Source: Saprospiraceae bacterium (lineage in GTDB: Bacteria; Bacteroidota; Bacteroidia; Chitinophagales; Saprospiraceae). From it: a DNA stretch of 39,913 bases. The translations under genes and the position numbers were made by a program. Below are positions 24,196 to 31,557 of the stretch, piece after piece (positions within the stretch are counted from its first letter, which is position 1; the number at the start of each line of letters is the position of its first letter). The stretch is taken from positions 1 to 39,913 of the forward strand of contig JANQHF010000128.1 in the NCBI GenBank assembly GCA_028282725.1, in the 5' to 3' direction. The notes under the pieces are model-generated. The model did no database searches and had not been told where the DNA came from. It saw only the letters and a list, made by a program, of their open reading frames with translations.

Positions 24196-25390
24196 GCAAA
24201 GGATGCTTACTTATTCCGGAATATGGCTTCTAATAGTGCTCGTTTGTGCTTGCAAACCTGTAAAAAAAGAAGAGCCTTCCGATGCGATGGATCCTAATCT
24301 ATCCATGTGTGCGATGATCGAAACCAGGGGTACTGCATTTATCAATCAAAACTCCATAGACGACGTTCTTGCTGTTGTTCCGGATCCTGAGTTGCAGGAT
24401 GATTATCATGGAATGGTCAAAATCGAGGGTGGCAGCTTCCGGATGGGAGGCACACTCCGGGAAGATGTGCCTAAAGACGAAACCGGTAGTCAACCCCGGC
24501 CTGACGAATTTCCAAAAGCCATGGTTCTCATTCCCACTTTCTGGATGGATGCTACGGAGGTTACCAATGGGCAGTTTCGAAAATTTGTTGATGCAACCGG
24601 TTATGTGACGACTGCAGAACGTGCGATCGACCTGGAGGAAATAATGTCTCAACTTCCTGAGGGCACACCCCCACCCGATCCTGATATGCTGGAACCCGCA
24701 TCATTGGTGTTTCGGAAACCCACCCCTCGTCCTTCCGGAAGATATACCTTTCAGGACTGGTGGCAAATATCAAAAGGGGCATCATGGCGGCATCCCCAGG
24801 GTCCCGGGAGCTCGATCAAAGGAAAAGAAGATTACCCGGTCGTACATATATCATGGTATGACGCTTCGGCATATGCCAGGTGGGCTGGCAAACGTCTGCC
24901 CACTGAAGCGGAGTGGGAATATGCAGCACAACTTGGTGCCGGGGGAGGCATCTTTCCATGGGGAGACGGTCTGTCCGAAGATGCGCCTCACGCCAACTAC
25001 TGGCAGGGTAACTTCCCTATTGAAAACCTGAAGAAAGATGGTTTTGACCGGCTGGCTCCTGTTCGCTCATTTTCTCCGAATCAACTGGGCTTATTTGATC
25101 TTGCCGGAAATGTCTGGGAATGGTGCAATGACTGGTATCACTCCGACTATTATGCTTGTCTCAGCGAATCCGGGGAATCCCACGACCCTCAAGGACCCAA
25201 TCTCAGTTTTGACCCATACATGCCGGCTTCTTCACAAAAAGTAGTGAGAGGGGGATCTTTTTTATGCAATGACAGCTATTGTGCCGGGTATCGCATTGCG
25301 GCCAGGATGAAGTCGAGCCCGGATACAGGCCTGGAGCATACGGGATTCAGGTGTGTACGTGATACGGAGGACACGAAGGTTTCGCTATAA
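24194..25390 (+). CDS. Formylglycine-generating enzyme (sulfatase modifying factor) lipoprotein
   Basis: This 398-aa protein begins with a lipoprotein signal ('GIWLLIVLVCAC', lipobox Cys about 20) and carries an FGE-sulfatase domain: 'MVKIEGGSFRMGG', 'TEVTNGQFRKFVDATGYVT', 'RLPTEAEWEYAA', 'FDLAGNVWEWCNDWY' and 'RGGSFLCNDSYCAGYRIAAR'. Cys358 and Cys363 are the two catalytic cysteines of genuine FGE, which oxidises the sulfatase active-site Cys to formylglycine. Many bacterial FGE-like proteins lack these, so real activity is likely. Export as a lipoprotein suggests it acts on sulfatases in the periplasm; none is encoded in this window. Start at 24194 or 24203 (second Met). Its stop codon sits in the loop of a hairpin. 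Confidence 0.92.
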   Translation: MQRMLTYSGIWLLIVLVCACKPVKKEEPSDAMDPNLSMCAMIETRGTAFINQNSIDDVLAVVPDPELQDDYHGMVKIEGGSFRMGGTLREDVPKDETGSQPRPDEFPKAMVLIPTFWMDATEVTNGQFRKFVDATGYVTTAERAIDLEEIMSQLPEGTPPPDPDMLEPASLVFRKPTPRPSGRYTFQDWWQISKGASWRHPQGPGSSIKGKEDYPVVHISWYDASAYARWAGKRLPTEAEWEYAAQLGAGGGIFPWGDGLSEDAPHANYWQGNFPIENLKKDGFDRLAPVRSFSPNQLGLFDLAGNVWEWCNDWYHSDYYACLSESGESHDPQGPNLSFDPYMPASSQKVVRGGSFLCNDSYCAGYRIAARMKSSPDTGLEHTGFRCVRDTEDTKVSL

Positions 25391-25402
25391 GCGAACCCTT
25401 CG
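25374..25402 (+). repeat. Hairpin spanning the end of the FGE gene (first of a related pair)
   Basis: CGAAGGTTTCGCT and AGCGAACCCTTCG form a 13-bp stem with one mismatch and a 3-nt loop (ATA). The FGE stop codon TAA starts in the loop. The inner core TTCGCT/AGCGAA is shared with the hairpin at 25443; the outer part differs. No T-run follows, so it is not a typical terminator. Confidence 0.75.
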
Positions 25403-25442
25403 ATGGGCCAAACCCTCGATATGCGAAGCACCGAGAGGAAAA

Positions 25443-25471
25443 CGACAGGTTCGCTTGAAGCGAAACTGTCG
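25443..25471 (+). repeat. Second related hairpin after the FGE gene
   Basis: CGACAGGTTCGCT and AGCGAAACTGTCG form a 13-bp stem with one mismatch at the same place as in the hairpin at 25374, and a 3-nt loop (TGA). The outer arms (CGACAG/CTGTCG here, CGAAGG/CCTTCG there) differ but remain paired. Between and after the two lie copies of AACCCTCGAT (25411 and 25479). Confidence 0.7.
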
Positions 25472-25549
25472 ATAGCAAAACCCTCGATAAAGATCTCTTC
25501 TTATTGTCTATTTCAATGAATAAGAATACTTTTGCGGCCAACTTCAGAA

Positions 25550-25623
25550 GGCCCCGTAGCTCAGCTGGATAGAGCAACTGACTTCTAATCAGTAGGTCGC
25601 ACGTTCGAATCGTGCCGGGGTCA
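25550..25623 (+). tRNA. tRNA-Arg (anticodon TCT)
   Basis: The full cloverleaf can be drawn by eye. The acceptor stem is GGCCCCG with CGGGGTC (one GU pair). A D-arm follows in GCTCAGCTGGATAGAGC. The anticodon stem ACTGA/TCAGT encloses the loop CTTCTAA with anticodon TCT (reads AGA). The T-arm is GCACG-TTCGAAT-CGTGC, and the discriminator is A. CCA is not encoded. It borders an accessory stretch on its 3' side, as tRNA genes often do. Confidence 0.97.
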
Positions 25624-25883
25624 CTATTTTTCCAACTCCTATCCACTCCTGTCCTCGATATAGGAGTTTGTACGGTCAGTAACAGTCAGTTCCTGCAATA
25701 TAGAAAGCACAAATCGTAACCAAAATTGGGCAGAGTAACCAAAGCGCTACCTGCCATGAATCACGCCTCATTGTTCCCTGGATTAGGGGCAGAATGGATG
25801 GCTTAATCATATGTTTTCTCTTACGAAAAAGGCGATAAAGCATGGAATTACTTTCGCTTTCAGCATAGTGATGAGTATAAATA
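25624..25883. other. Gene-free stretch after tRNA-Arg
   Basis: No convincing gene or repeat of the tRNA 3' end is present. A short plus-strand reading near 25756-25803 ('MNHASLFPGLGAEWMA') ends in a stop and could be a gene remnant, but I cannot name its family with confidence. The composition is mixed and shifts to AT-rich toward the Abi gene. Confidence 0.4.
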
Positions 25884-26564
25884 TCAAATATTGTTTATAC
25901 AAGCCACTTTGTTACCGAAATTGTCTCTTTTTTGAAAGAATGGTCTTAGATCTGGTTCTATCCACTGAATTAAATCATAGACGAAATTTCTAATCGTTTG
26001 AACATGGGCGCAGTCTACGTTAGAAGAATTAAAGCAAATGGGTTCACAATGATTTACACGATTTCTAAATTTTCTAATTTTGTCTAATCTTCTGTAAATA
26101 CTACGTCTATTTTCGGTTGCCGGTAAGTATTGGAATATCTTTATTGGTGTGGCACTCAGAAGACTAAAATGATGTGGTAAAAATAAGTGAACCCAGAAGC
26201 CAAAACTTTGATCAGCTAAAACCTTGCTACTTATAATTGGAACACCAATTTTTGTGAACTTTCTCTCTGATTTAAGAACTTGATTTTTTAAATAGTATGA
26301 TGAAGGTCTCAGGCTAGCGTCGTTCATGAAACCGTTTTTTTCATTTATTATCCACTTCTTGTCACCAAAATAATTGGTAAGTTCACTATCAATAGTATTT
26401 CGTAGTGTTACCTCGAACTGGCTTAATATAGGATGAAAAGACTGTGAGAGTCGAATATTCGCATTATATAGTCGTTTTGCTTTAGATATGTCACCATCTG
26501 TTGCTATTCTATATCTATTAAATCTTGGTGCTGAAAGGTATTTTTTTCTTAAAGTTTGTCGCAT
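25884..26564 (-). CDS. Abi-like HEPN-family protein (Abi_2/AbiD/F-like)
   Basis: This 226-aa protein resembles the Abi_2 family of abortive-infection proteins. 'FEVTLRNTIDSELTNYFG' near residues 50-67 is the characteristic early motif, and 'KIRKFRNRVNHCEPICF' carries a HEPN-type Rx4H site (Arg167, His172). HEPN proteins of this kind are RNases that halt the host on phage infection; activity here is inferred from the motif. The gene is AT-rich compared with the core genes and sits downstream of tRNA-Arg, a usual insertion hot spot. No toxin-antitoxin partner is evident. It starts at ATG 26564. Confidence 0.72.
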   Translation of the reverse strand: MRQTLRKKYLSAPRFNRYRIATDGDISKAKRLYNANIRLSQSFHPILSQFEVTLRNTIDSELTNYFGDKKWIINEKNGFMNDASLRPSSYYLKNQVLKSERKFTKIGVPIISSKVLADQSFGFWVHLFLPHHFSLLSATPIKIFQYLPATENRRSIYRRLDKIRKFRNRVNHCEPICFNSSNVDCAHVQTIRNFVYDLIQWIEPDLRPFFQKRDNFGNKVACINNI

Positions 26565-26625
26565 ATTTGCGAATATAATTAAAAGCTGCCCCAGGATTAT
26601 AACATAAAAATAATTTGATGATTAA

Positions 26626-26862
26626 TTGCTTCTTACGTCTATAGGGCATATATTTGTAATGTTAGACTTGATAAAGCCTCTTCTATCAATTTGGATAGAA
26701 CGTAATCAAGTAAAAGAAAAAAAGGAGTTCAATCGCTCCTTTTTTTATGTCAAGTATGCTTTGAAAGCGGACAAAGGTCTTATCGGGTACTCACTGCTCT
26801 TCAACAACCTAGAGTCATATACTATTCTCGTTTTTCTACGATACGCCATATGCATGGGGTGA
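26626..26862 (+). pseudogene. Possible remnant of a GIY-YIG endonuclease gene
   Basis: The second half of this 78-codon frame, 'FFYVKYALKADKGLIGYSLL' onward, resembles the start of GIY-YIG nucleases ('FYVYxLKxxxGxxYIGYT'), but the YI residues and all downstream family sequence are missing. The first half overlaps a terminator hairpin and looks non-coding. Small GIY-YIG genes near tRNA genes with an overlapping terminator are common in Bacteroidota, which makes decay plausible. The assignment rests on about 20 residues. Confidence 0.25.
26717..26746 (+). terminator. Rho-independent terminator
   Basis: AAAAAAAGGAG and CTCCTTTTTTT form an 11-bp stem around an 8-nt loop, with the T-run in the right arm. 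On the plus strand it would end a transcript coming from about 26600-26700, where I see no gene. On the minus strand the A-rich arm becomes a T-run too, so it could serve either direction. Confidence 0.65.
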
Positions 26863-27115
26863 CATTTTCTTCTATTGTAGCCTTCCCCGGGAAGAAATCT
26901 TTATCGGTATAACATAAGTACAAATGAAAATCCTCACTACGTAATAAGTGAGTTATCTAAGAAAGGATTGAAAGGTGCTTTTGTAATGTGAACGAAAAAA
27001 TTTAATACTTGACTTCAATGACTACCAAAGGAAAAATTCTCGGGTTCATTTACAAAGATTAGTTCTCATCAAATGTCTATTTCTTATAGACCAAAATTTA
27101 GCAAGTAATAGGATA
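26863..27115. other. AT-rich stretch without a recognisable gene
   Basis: No open frame of credible length, repeat or RNA structure is visible. It separates the possible GIY-YIG remnant from the DUF1566-like fragment and is probably part of a decayed accessory region. Confidence 0.4.
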
Positions 27116-27541
27116 ATGCGACACGGGCCAACCAGGATGTCTTCATACGGGGCAAAGATGGTCTTTCAGCCGGGCCCCCATTCCAGGACGGATGGCCCCT
27201 TGAATACCGAGATAACAGTAGAATCATTCGGCGATTTCAATGCAGGTAGTTATACGGCAATAATTTGTAGTAATCTATCAGCATTCGGATATGATGACTG
27301 GTACTTACCCAGTATTGATGAACTCCGGGCTATTCACGATGCAGGTTTTCTCAGCGGCGACAGGATAGAGCACTATTGGAGTTCGACTGAACAACAGAAA
27401 AAGGTTACCGACGACTTTCAATTCGATGAGGCCAGTCAACATGGCTTTCGCATTTCTGACAATGATCTTACTGCAATGCCAGAATCATTGGACATTGTCG
27501 GTGTGTGTGCCGGGATCAATAATAATTCGGCCGAACGCTAG
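27116..27541 (+). pseudogene. DUF1566-like (Lcl_C) domain fragment
   Basis: This 141-codon frame contains 'FGYDDWYLPSIDELRAIHDA' and 'IEHYWSSTEQQ', hallmarks of the DUF1566/Lcl_C domain found in C-type-lectin-like surface proteins. It lacks a signal peptide, and the N-terminal half of the domain ('GGxVFYI' region) is not visible. The C-terminus ends without the usual 'VRxVRxF' motif. It is best read as a truncated, decaying gene at the edge of the accessory stretch. A real short gene cannot be excluded. Confidence 0.5.
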
Positions 27542-27591
27542 GATACAGAATATCTCTTGACGTATCTTTAAGAACTTCTAAATTATACATC

Positions 27592-28710
27592 ATGACAACT
27601 TTTAATCGACGATCCTGGATCAAAACACTTTCTACAGCCAGTGCCGGTGCTGTCCTCCTCAAACCAACAGACATTCTCAGTGCCATTCCTCCGGATATTG
27701 AAGAAAGAACCAATGGCCAACTCATACGGCTTTCTTCCAACGAAAATCCTTATTCTCCTTCCGATAAAATGAAGGAAGCCATTGCCAGGATCAATAAGGA
27801 CATTTGCCGCTATCCCAATAGTCAATTTTCTAAACTGGAAAATATGATAGCCGAACGGGAAAATATCGATCCCTCAATGGTCGTGGTCACCTCCGGGTCA
27901 AGGGAAGGGCTGAAAGCTGTTGGTATGTTGCACAGTCTGAAGGGCGGAGAGATTCTGACTTGTCTTCCGACATACAAGGCATTACTCACATATGCCGAAT
28001 TCATCGGTGCACAGATAAGGGCCGTCCCACTGGATAAAGATTTGAAATTTGACCTGGAGGGACTTCTGCAGAATCTGAATGATGATACAAAACTAGCATT
28101 TGTATGTAATCCCAATAACCCTACAGGGACTCTGCTTGATCCTCATCAATTGGAAAGATTTTGCAGACAGGCATCAACCCGCGTTCCCGTATTTGTGGAT
28201 GAAGTGTACTACGATTACATAGAAGAGGCGGGATATCCCTCCATGAAACACTTATGTGAAGAAGGTCTTGATATAATGATTGCCCGCACATTTTCAAAGG
28301 TTTACGGTTTGGCCGGAGTGCGTATTGGATATATGATGGCTAAACCTGACATTGCTTCACGCATCCGGAAAAGCCTGATGTCGGGGACCAATATAATGGG
28401 TGTACGCATGGCTATGACGGCCCTGGAAGATCAGTCTTTTCGTGATTTCAGTCTTCAAAAAAATCGTGAGGCCAAAGAAATGATCTACACAGTCTTGAAT
28501 AAGAAGAATATCAACTTCGTTAAATCACATACAAATTTTGTGTTTTTCGAAACCGGTAAGGACATTTCGAAAATCCAGGAGGCATATAAAAAAGAAGGAG
28601 TAATTGTAGGACGGGCATTCCCACCCTATCTGGATTGGTGCCGAATCAGTACGGGTACATTAGAGGAAGTAAAGGCATTCGTGTCCGCTACTGACAGGGT
28701 ATTCACATAG
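27592..28710 (+). CDS. Tat-signal class I/II aminotransferase (HisC-like)
   Basis: This 372-aa PLP enzyme resembles histidinol-phosphate aminotransferases: 'SSNENPYSPS' (49-58), 'TSGSREGL' (PLP phosphate loop), 'NPNNPTG' (173-179), 'VDEVYYDY' with Asp203, and 'TFSKVYGLAGVRIGY' with the PLP lysine at 236. Unlike cytosolic HisC it begins with a twin-arginine signal, 'MTTFNRRSWIKTLSTASAGA', so it is predicted to be exported folded with its cofactor. The substrate outside the cytoplasm is unknown. The gene is followed after six bases by ung. Confidence 0.85.
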   Translation: MTTFNRRSWIKTLSTASAGAVLLKPTDILSAIPPDIEERTNGQLIRLSSNENPYSPSDKMKEAIARINKDICRYPNSQFSKLENMIAERENIDPSMVVVTSGSREGLKAVGMLHSLKGGEILTCLPTYKALLTYAEFIGAQIRAVPLDKDLKFDLEGLLQNLNDDTKLAFVCNPNNPTGTLLDPHQLERFCRQASTRVPVFVDEVYYDYIEEAGYPSMKHLCEEGLDIMIARTFSKVYGLAGVRIGYMMAKPDIASRIRKSLMSGTNIMGVRMAMTALEDQSFRDFSLQKNREAKEMIYTVLNKKNINFVKSHTNFVFFETGKDISKIQEAYKKEGVIVGRAFPPYLDWCRISTGTLEEVKAFVSATDRVFT

Positions 28711-28716
28711 AAAAAT

Positions 28717-29400
28717 TTGGATCCACAGGATGTAAATATCGAGGATAGTTGGAGAAAAGTTCTCGCCGGGGAATTTAGGAAACCCTATTTTGATGGAATC
28801 AAAGATCATCTGGTCAAGGAGAGGAATAAAGGCCAAAAAATCTATCCCCCGGGACCTTTGATCTTCAATGCATTCAATTTAACTCCTTTCGACAAAGTCA
28901 AGGTAGTTGTCCTCGGTCAGGATCCATATCACAATCCGGGAGAGGCCATGGGACTGTGTTTTTCAGTTCCCAAAGGAGTCAAAATTCCTCCTTCACTGAA
29001 AAATGTATACAAGGAAATGCATGAGGATATTTCATTTGAAATCCCCGATCATGGTGATTTGACATCATGGGCAGAACAAGGAATATTCCTGTTGAATGCC
29101 ATGTTGACCGTGAGACATCGGCAAGCTGGCTCTCATAAAGAGATCGGGTGGCAAAAATTTACGGATGCAGTCATTTCCGTTCTTTCAGAACATCGGGAAA
29201 ATTTGGTTTTCCTGCTGTGGGGCAGGTTTGCCCAATCGAAGATTCCGCTCATCAACCAACTGAAACACTATGTACTCACCGCTGCCCATCCATCACCCCT
29301 CGCCAGGAATGCTTTCTCCGGCTGTAACCATTTTTCAAAGACCAATTCAATTCTACAGAAGATCGACAAAGAGCCCATAAACTGGAAAATCGAAAATTGA
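28717..29400 (+). CDS. ung: Uracil-DNA glycosylase, family 1
   Basis: This 227-aa enzyme removes uracil from DNA as the first step of base excision repair. It carries the water-activating loop 'VLGQDPYHNPGEAMGLCFSV' (catalytic Asp69), the 'KIPPSLKNVYKE' loop, 'LLWG' and the DNA-intercalation loop 'HPSPLARNAFSGCNHF'. The usual 'HPSPLSA' reads HPSPLAR here, a mild variation. Length is standard. The start is a TTG at 28717 six bases after the aminotransferase stop. It is followed one base later by the DUF423 gene, so the three form an operon. Confidence 0.96.
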   Translation: MDPQDVNIEDSWRKVLAGEFRKPYFDGIKDHLVKERNKGQKIYPPGPLIFNAFNLTPFDKVKVVVLGQDPYHNPGEAMGLCFSVPKGVKIPPSLKNVYKEMHEDISFEIPDHGDLTSWAEQGIFLLNAMLTVRHRQAGSHKEIGWQKFTDAVISVLSEHRENLVFLLWGRFAQSKIPLINQLKHYVLTAAHPSPLARNAFSGCNHFSKTNSILQKIDKEPINWKIEN

Positions 29401-29401
29401 C

Positions 29402-29812
29402 ATGAAGCATTCACCGGTAAAAAGATATATTGCTCTTTCCTTTATTTTGATCGCTCTGGCCGTCCTGCTCGGGGCTTTTGGAGCACATTTTCTGGAAGAG
29501 AGAATTACGGAAGATTACATGGGCACCTTTGATACCGCAAGCCAATATCATTTTATCAATGCCCTCGGTATGGGTGTAGTCTTGTTCATTCTTGATAAAT
29601 ACATCCCCATTGCACGATGCACCCGTATCTTTTTGCTATTTCTTCTTGGTATTATTTTATTCTCGGGCTCGCTTTACATAATTAGCATTGCAGACCTGGT
29701 TGGGCTTCCCCAATTGAAAATTATGGGGGCAGTAGCTCCCATCGGGGGAATTTCATTGGTTGCAGCCTGGGCCTACGCGGGATATCTCATCATTACCTGC
29801 CAGCGCGTCTAA
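29402..29812 (+). CDS. DUF423 family small membrane protein (YgdD-like)
   Basis: This 136-aa protein has four membrane helices and the DUF423 signature: 'LGAFGAHFLEERI' near residues 23-35, 'FDTASQYHFINALGM' and 'GAVAPIGGISLVAAWAYA' near the C-terminus. The family is widespread, but its function is unknown. It starts one base after the ung stop. Its stop overlaps that of the convergent M49 peptidase gene by four bases. Confidence 0.92.
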   Translation: MKHSPVKRYIALSFILIALAVLLGAFGAHFLEERITEDYMGTFDTASQYHFINALGMGVVLFILDKYIPIARCTRIFLLFLLGIILFSGSLYIISIADLVGLPQLKIMGAVAPIGGISLVAAWAYAGYLIITCQRV

Positions 29813-31479
29813 AGACCCAGGGATTCCACACCTTGCCGAAAAACAATGTCAACCGGGATACCAGCTTCGGCAAGCATGTTCAAGTCTTGTTGCAACTCGT
29901 CAGAAATCGAGGCTTTCTCTGCAACAAACCTTGCCACTCCATCGTAATCACCATCACCCTGTAAGGTCAGGATCAGGTTGGACAGTTCGTCCATGGCGGC
30001 TTCAAATTTCTCAATGTTGATCTTGTACCGAAACGACTCAGGACTTTTTTCGAAAGCGCCTCTTTCTTTGAAAAAGTTGAACCGGATCATGTTTGCCTTT
30101 CCATGAGCAGATGATACACCAAATCTGACTGAGCGAAATACGGACGTCATAAATGTGACATAGTAATCATGAAGGTCACCCTCTATTTCGTCTTGCTCGT
30201 GAAGCTGCCTGATCATATACAGACCCAACAGATCCGCCTTGCCTTCTTCAAGGGCTGAGGCGTGTTCTTTTAAGGCTGTTCTGACGGTTCCTTTTCCATT
30301 AATCGTGTTCTTTATCCCAAGACCATGAGCAACTTCGTGAAACATGGTATTTGAAAAGAATGCATTGAAACTGATATGATCCCTTTGTGAAGGATCGATC
30401 AATGCATCAGCAATCGGAACGAGGATCTTGTCAAACTTTGCCTGCATGGCATTCTTCAACTGTAATCTCCTGGTTCCCTTGGAAAGCTGTACTTCTTCAT
30501 CGTTCGGTAAATTGATAGCAATCGTTTTACTACCAGCCTTACAATCACCTGCACAGTAGATTACATCATAGGCATTCAACTCTGTATCCGACCCGGGTCG
30601 CTCACTTTTATAGGCTTCATCAACCGGCAGCCCCTCCTGGAGACCCGGAAGGAATTCTGCATATTTGGCAAGTCTTTCACTCCATTCCATATCTTTTACA
30701 AGGACATAGGCCTCATGGGCAGCCTTGTACCCGTACAACTGATCCTCATACGTTTCAATTGGACCAATCACCACATCAATTTGATTGGTTTTCATATTGA
30801 GCCAGGCCATATCACTGGGCTGATAATTGTCCGTTGTCAAGGCTTCCGCACGCAATGTCAGGTAATTTTTCAAACCTTCATTTTCTGCCAATGCCGCTGC
30901 TTCCAGGAGCAGATCAGAAACGGACTTCATTTCATCTTTGAATTTTTGATGATAGGATACGGTGATCAGACCTCCATCTGCATTTCTTTCCAGATAGGTA
31001 TACAGGCTGGTCTTTTCATCATTCTCGAAACTTTCAAATTCCTCCTTGGACATATCTGCAGGGTAATAATTAGCCCCTGCAGGTTTTGCACCTACCCCAT
31101 CTATGAATGGGGCATTACCATCCAGCCTGTCCCAGGGCCCGTAATTGATCATCGCAAATGCTTTAATCTGGTCGGATTCAATTGAATTCATCAACTCTTC
31201 CTTATCGCCGTAGGCGTCATACCAAAACAAGTCATCCATGATCTTCGATGCTTCAATAAGGATGGGTATCATTTTTTTCTGATTCTCGGACAACTTAGAG
31301 AGGTCCGTTGTGAGTTCGAAGGGTGTGTATTTACTCAATAAGTCATTCGCAGGGCCTTCTGAAGTAGTAAGCCAGTCATGATAATCAAAGAGATTCTTGT
31401 CCGGTATGGAGACCTGTGATTCCTGACAGGAAAAGATGATTAAAAACAGAAGCAATGCCGGTATTCTCAGAGCAGTCAT
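29809..31479 (-). CDS. M49-like (dipeptidyl peptidase III family) zinc peptidase lipoprotein
   Basis: This 556-aa protein has a lipoprotein signal (Cys18 in 'LIIFSCQES') and the zinc signatures of M49-type peptidases: 'FHEVAHGLGIKN' (HEVAH, 381-385) and 'EEGKADLLGLY' (411-421). The classical DPP III motif is HExxGH with six residues; here the site is the five-residue HExxH form, known from some bacterial members. The N-terminal half matches the family's substrate-binding part ('YYPADMSKEEFE', 'LTTVSYHQKF'-like region). It probably removes dipeptides from oligopeptides in the periplasm or at the cell surface. It is leftward, 78 bases downstream of the giant adhesin gene. Confidence 0.85.
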   Translation of the reverse strand: MTALRIPALLLFLIIFSCQESQVSIPDKNLFDYHDWLTTSEGPANDLLSKYTPFELTTDLSKLSENQKKMIPILIEASKIMDDLFWYDAYGDKEELMNSIESDQIKAFAMINYGPWDRLDGNAPFIDGVGAKPAGANYYPADMSKEEFESFENDEKTSLYTYLERNADGGLITVSYHQKFKDEMKSVSDLLLEAAALAENEGLKNYLTLRAEALTTDNYQPSDMAWLNMKTNQIDVVIGPIETYEDQLYGYKAAHEAYVLVKDMEWSERLAKYAEFLPGLQEGLPVDEAYKSERPGSDTELNAYDVIYCAGDCKAGSKTIAINLPNDEEVQLSKGTRRLQLKNAMQAKFDKILVPIADALIDPSQRDHISFNAFFSNTMFHEVAHGLGIKNTINGKGTVRTALKEHASALEEGKADLLGLYMIRQLHEQDEIEGDLHDYYVTFMTSVFRSVRFGVSSAHGKANMIRFNFFKERGAFEKSPESFRYKINIEKFEAAMDELSNLILTLQGDGDYDGVARFVAEKASISDELQQDLNMLAEAGIPVDIVFRQGVESLGL

Positions 31480-31494
31480 TTCGAAATTTTTCTT

Positions 31495-31532
31495 AAAAAT
31501 AAAAAAAGAGGTGCCAGATATACCGGTACCTC
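31495..31532 (-). terminator. Rho-independent terminator of the giant adhesin gene
   Basis: Read leftward, GAGGTACC and GGCACCTC pair as an 8-bp stem with one GU pair, followed by TTTTTTTATTTTT. It begins 26 bases past the adhesin stop and separates it from the M49 gene. Confidence 0.85.
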
Positions 31533-31557
31533 GATCTTTATACGTACGTTCTATTTC

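Noticed and set aside
25374..25490. CRISPR-like repeats after the FGE gene
   Set aside because: Only two hairpins, with differing outer arms and no regular spacers; no cas genes nearby.
25811..25993. 60-codon plus-strand frame opposite the end of the Abi gene
   Set aside because: It overlaps the Abi coding region antisense, has no domain and no promoter box.
25550..27541. Integrated element with a duplicated tRNA-Arg 3' end
   Set aside because: I looked for a second copy of the T-arm/acceptor sequence downstream within the window and found none, and no integrase gene is present.
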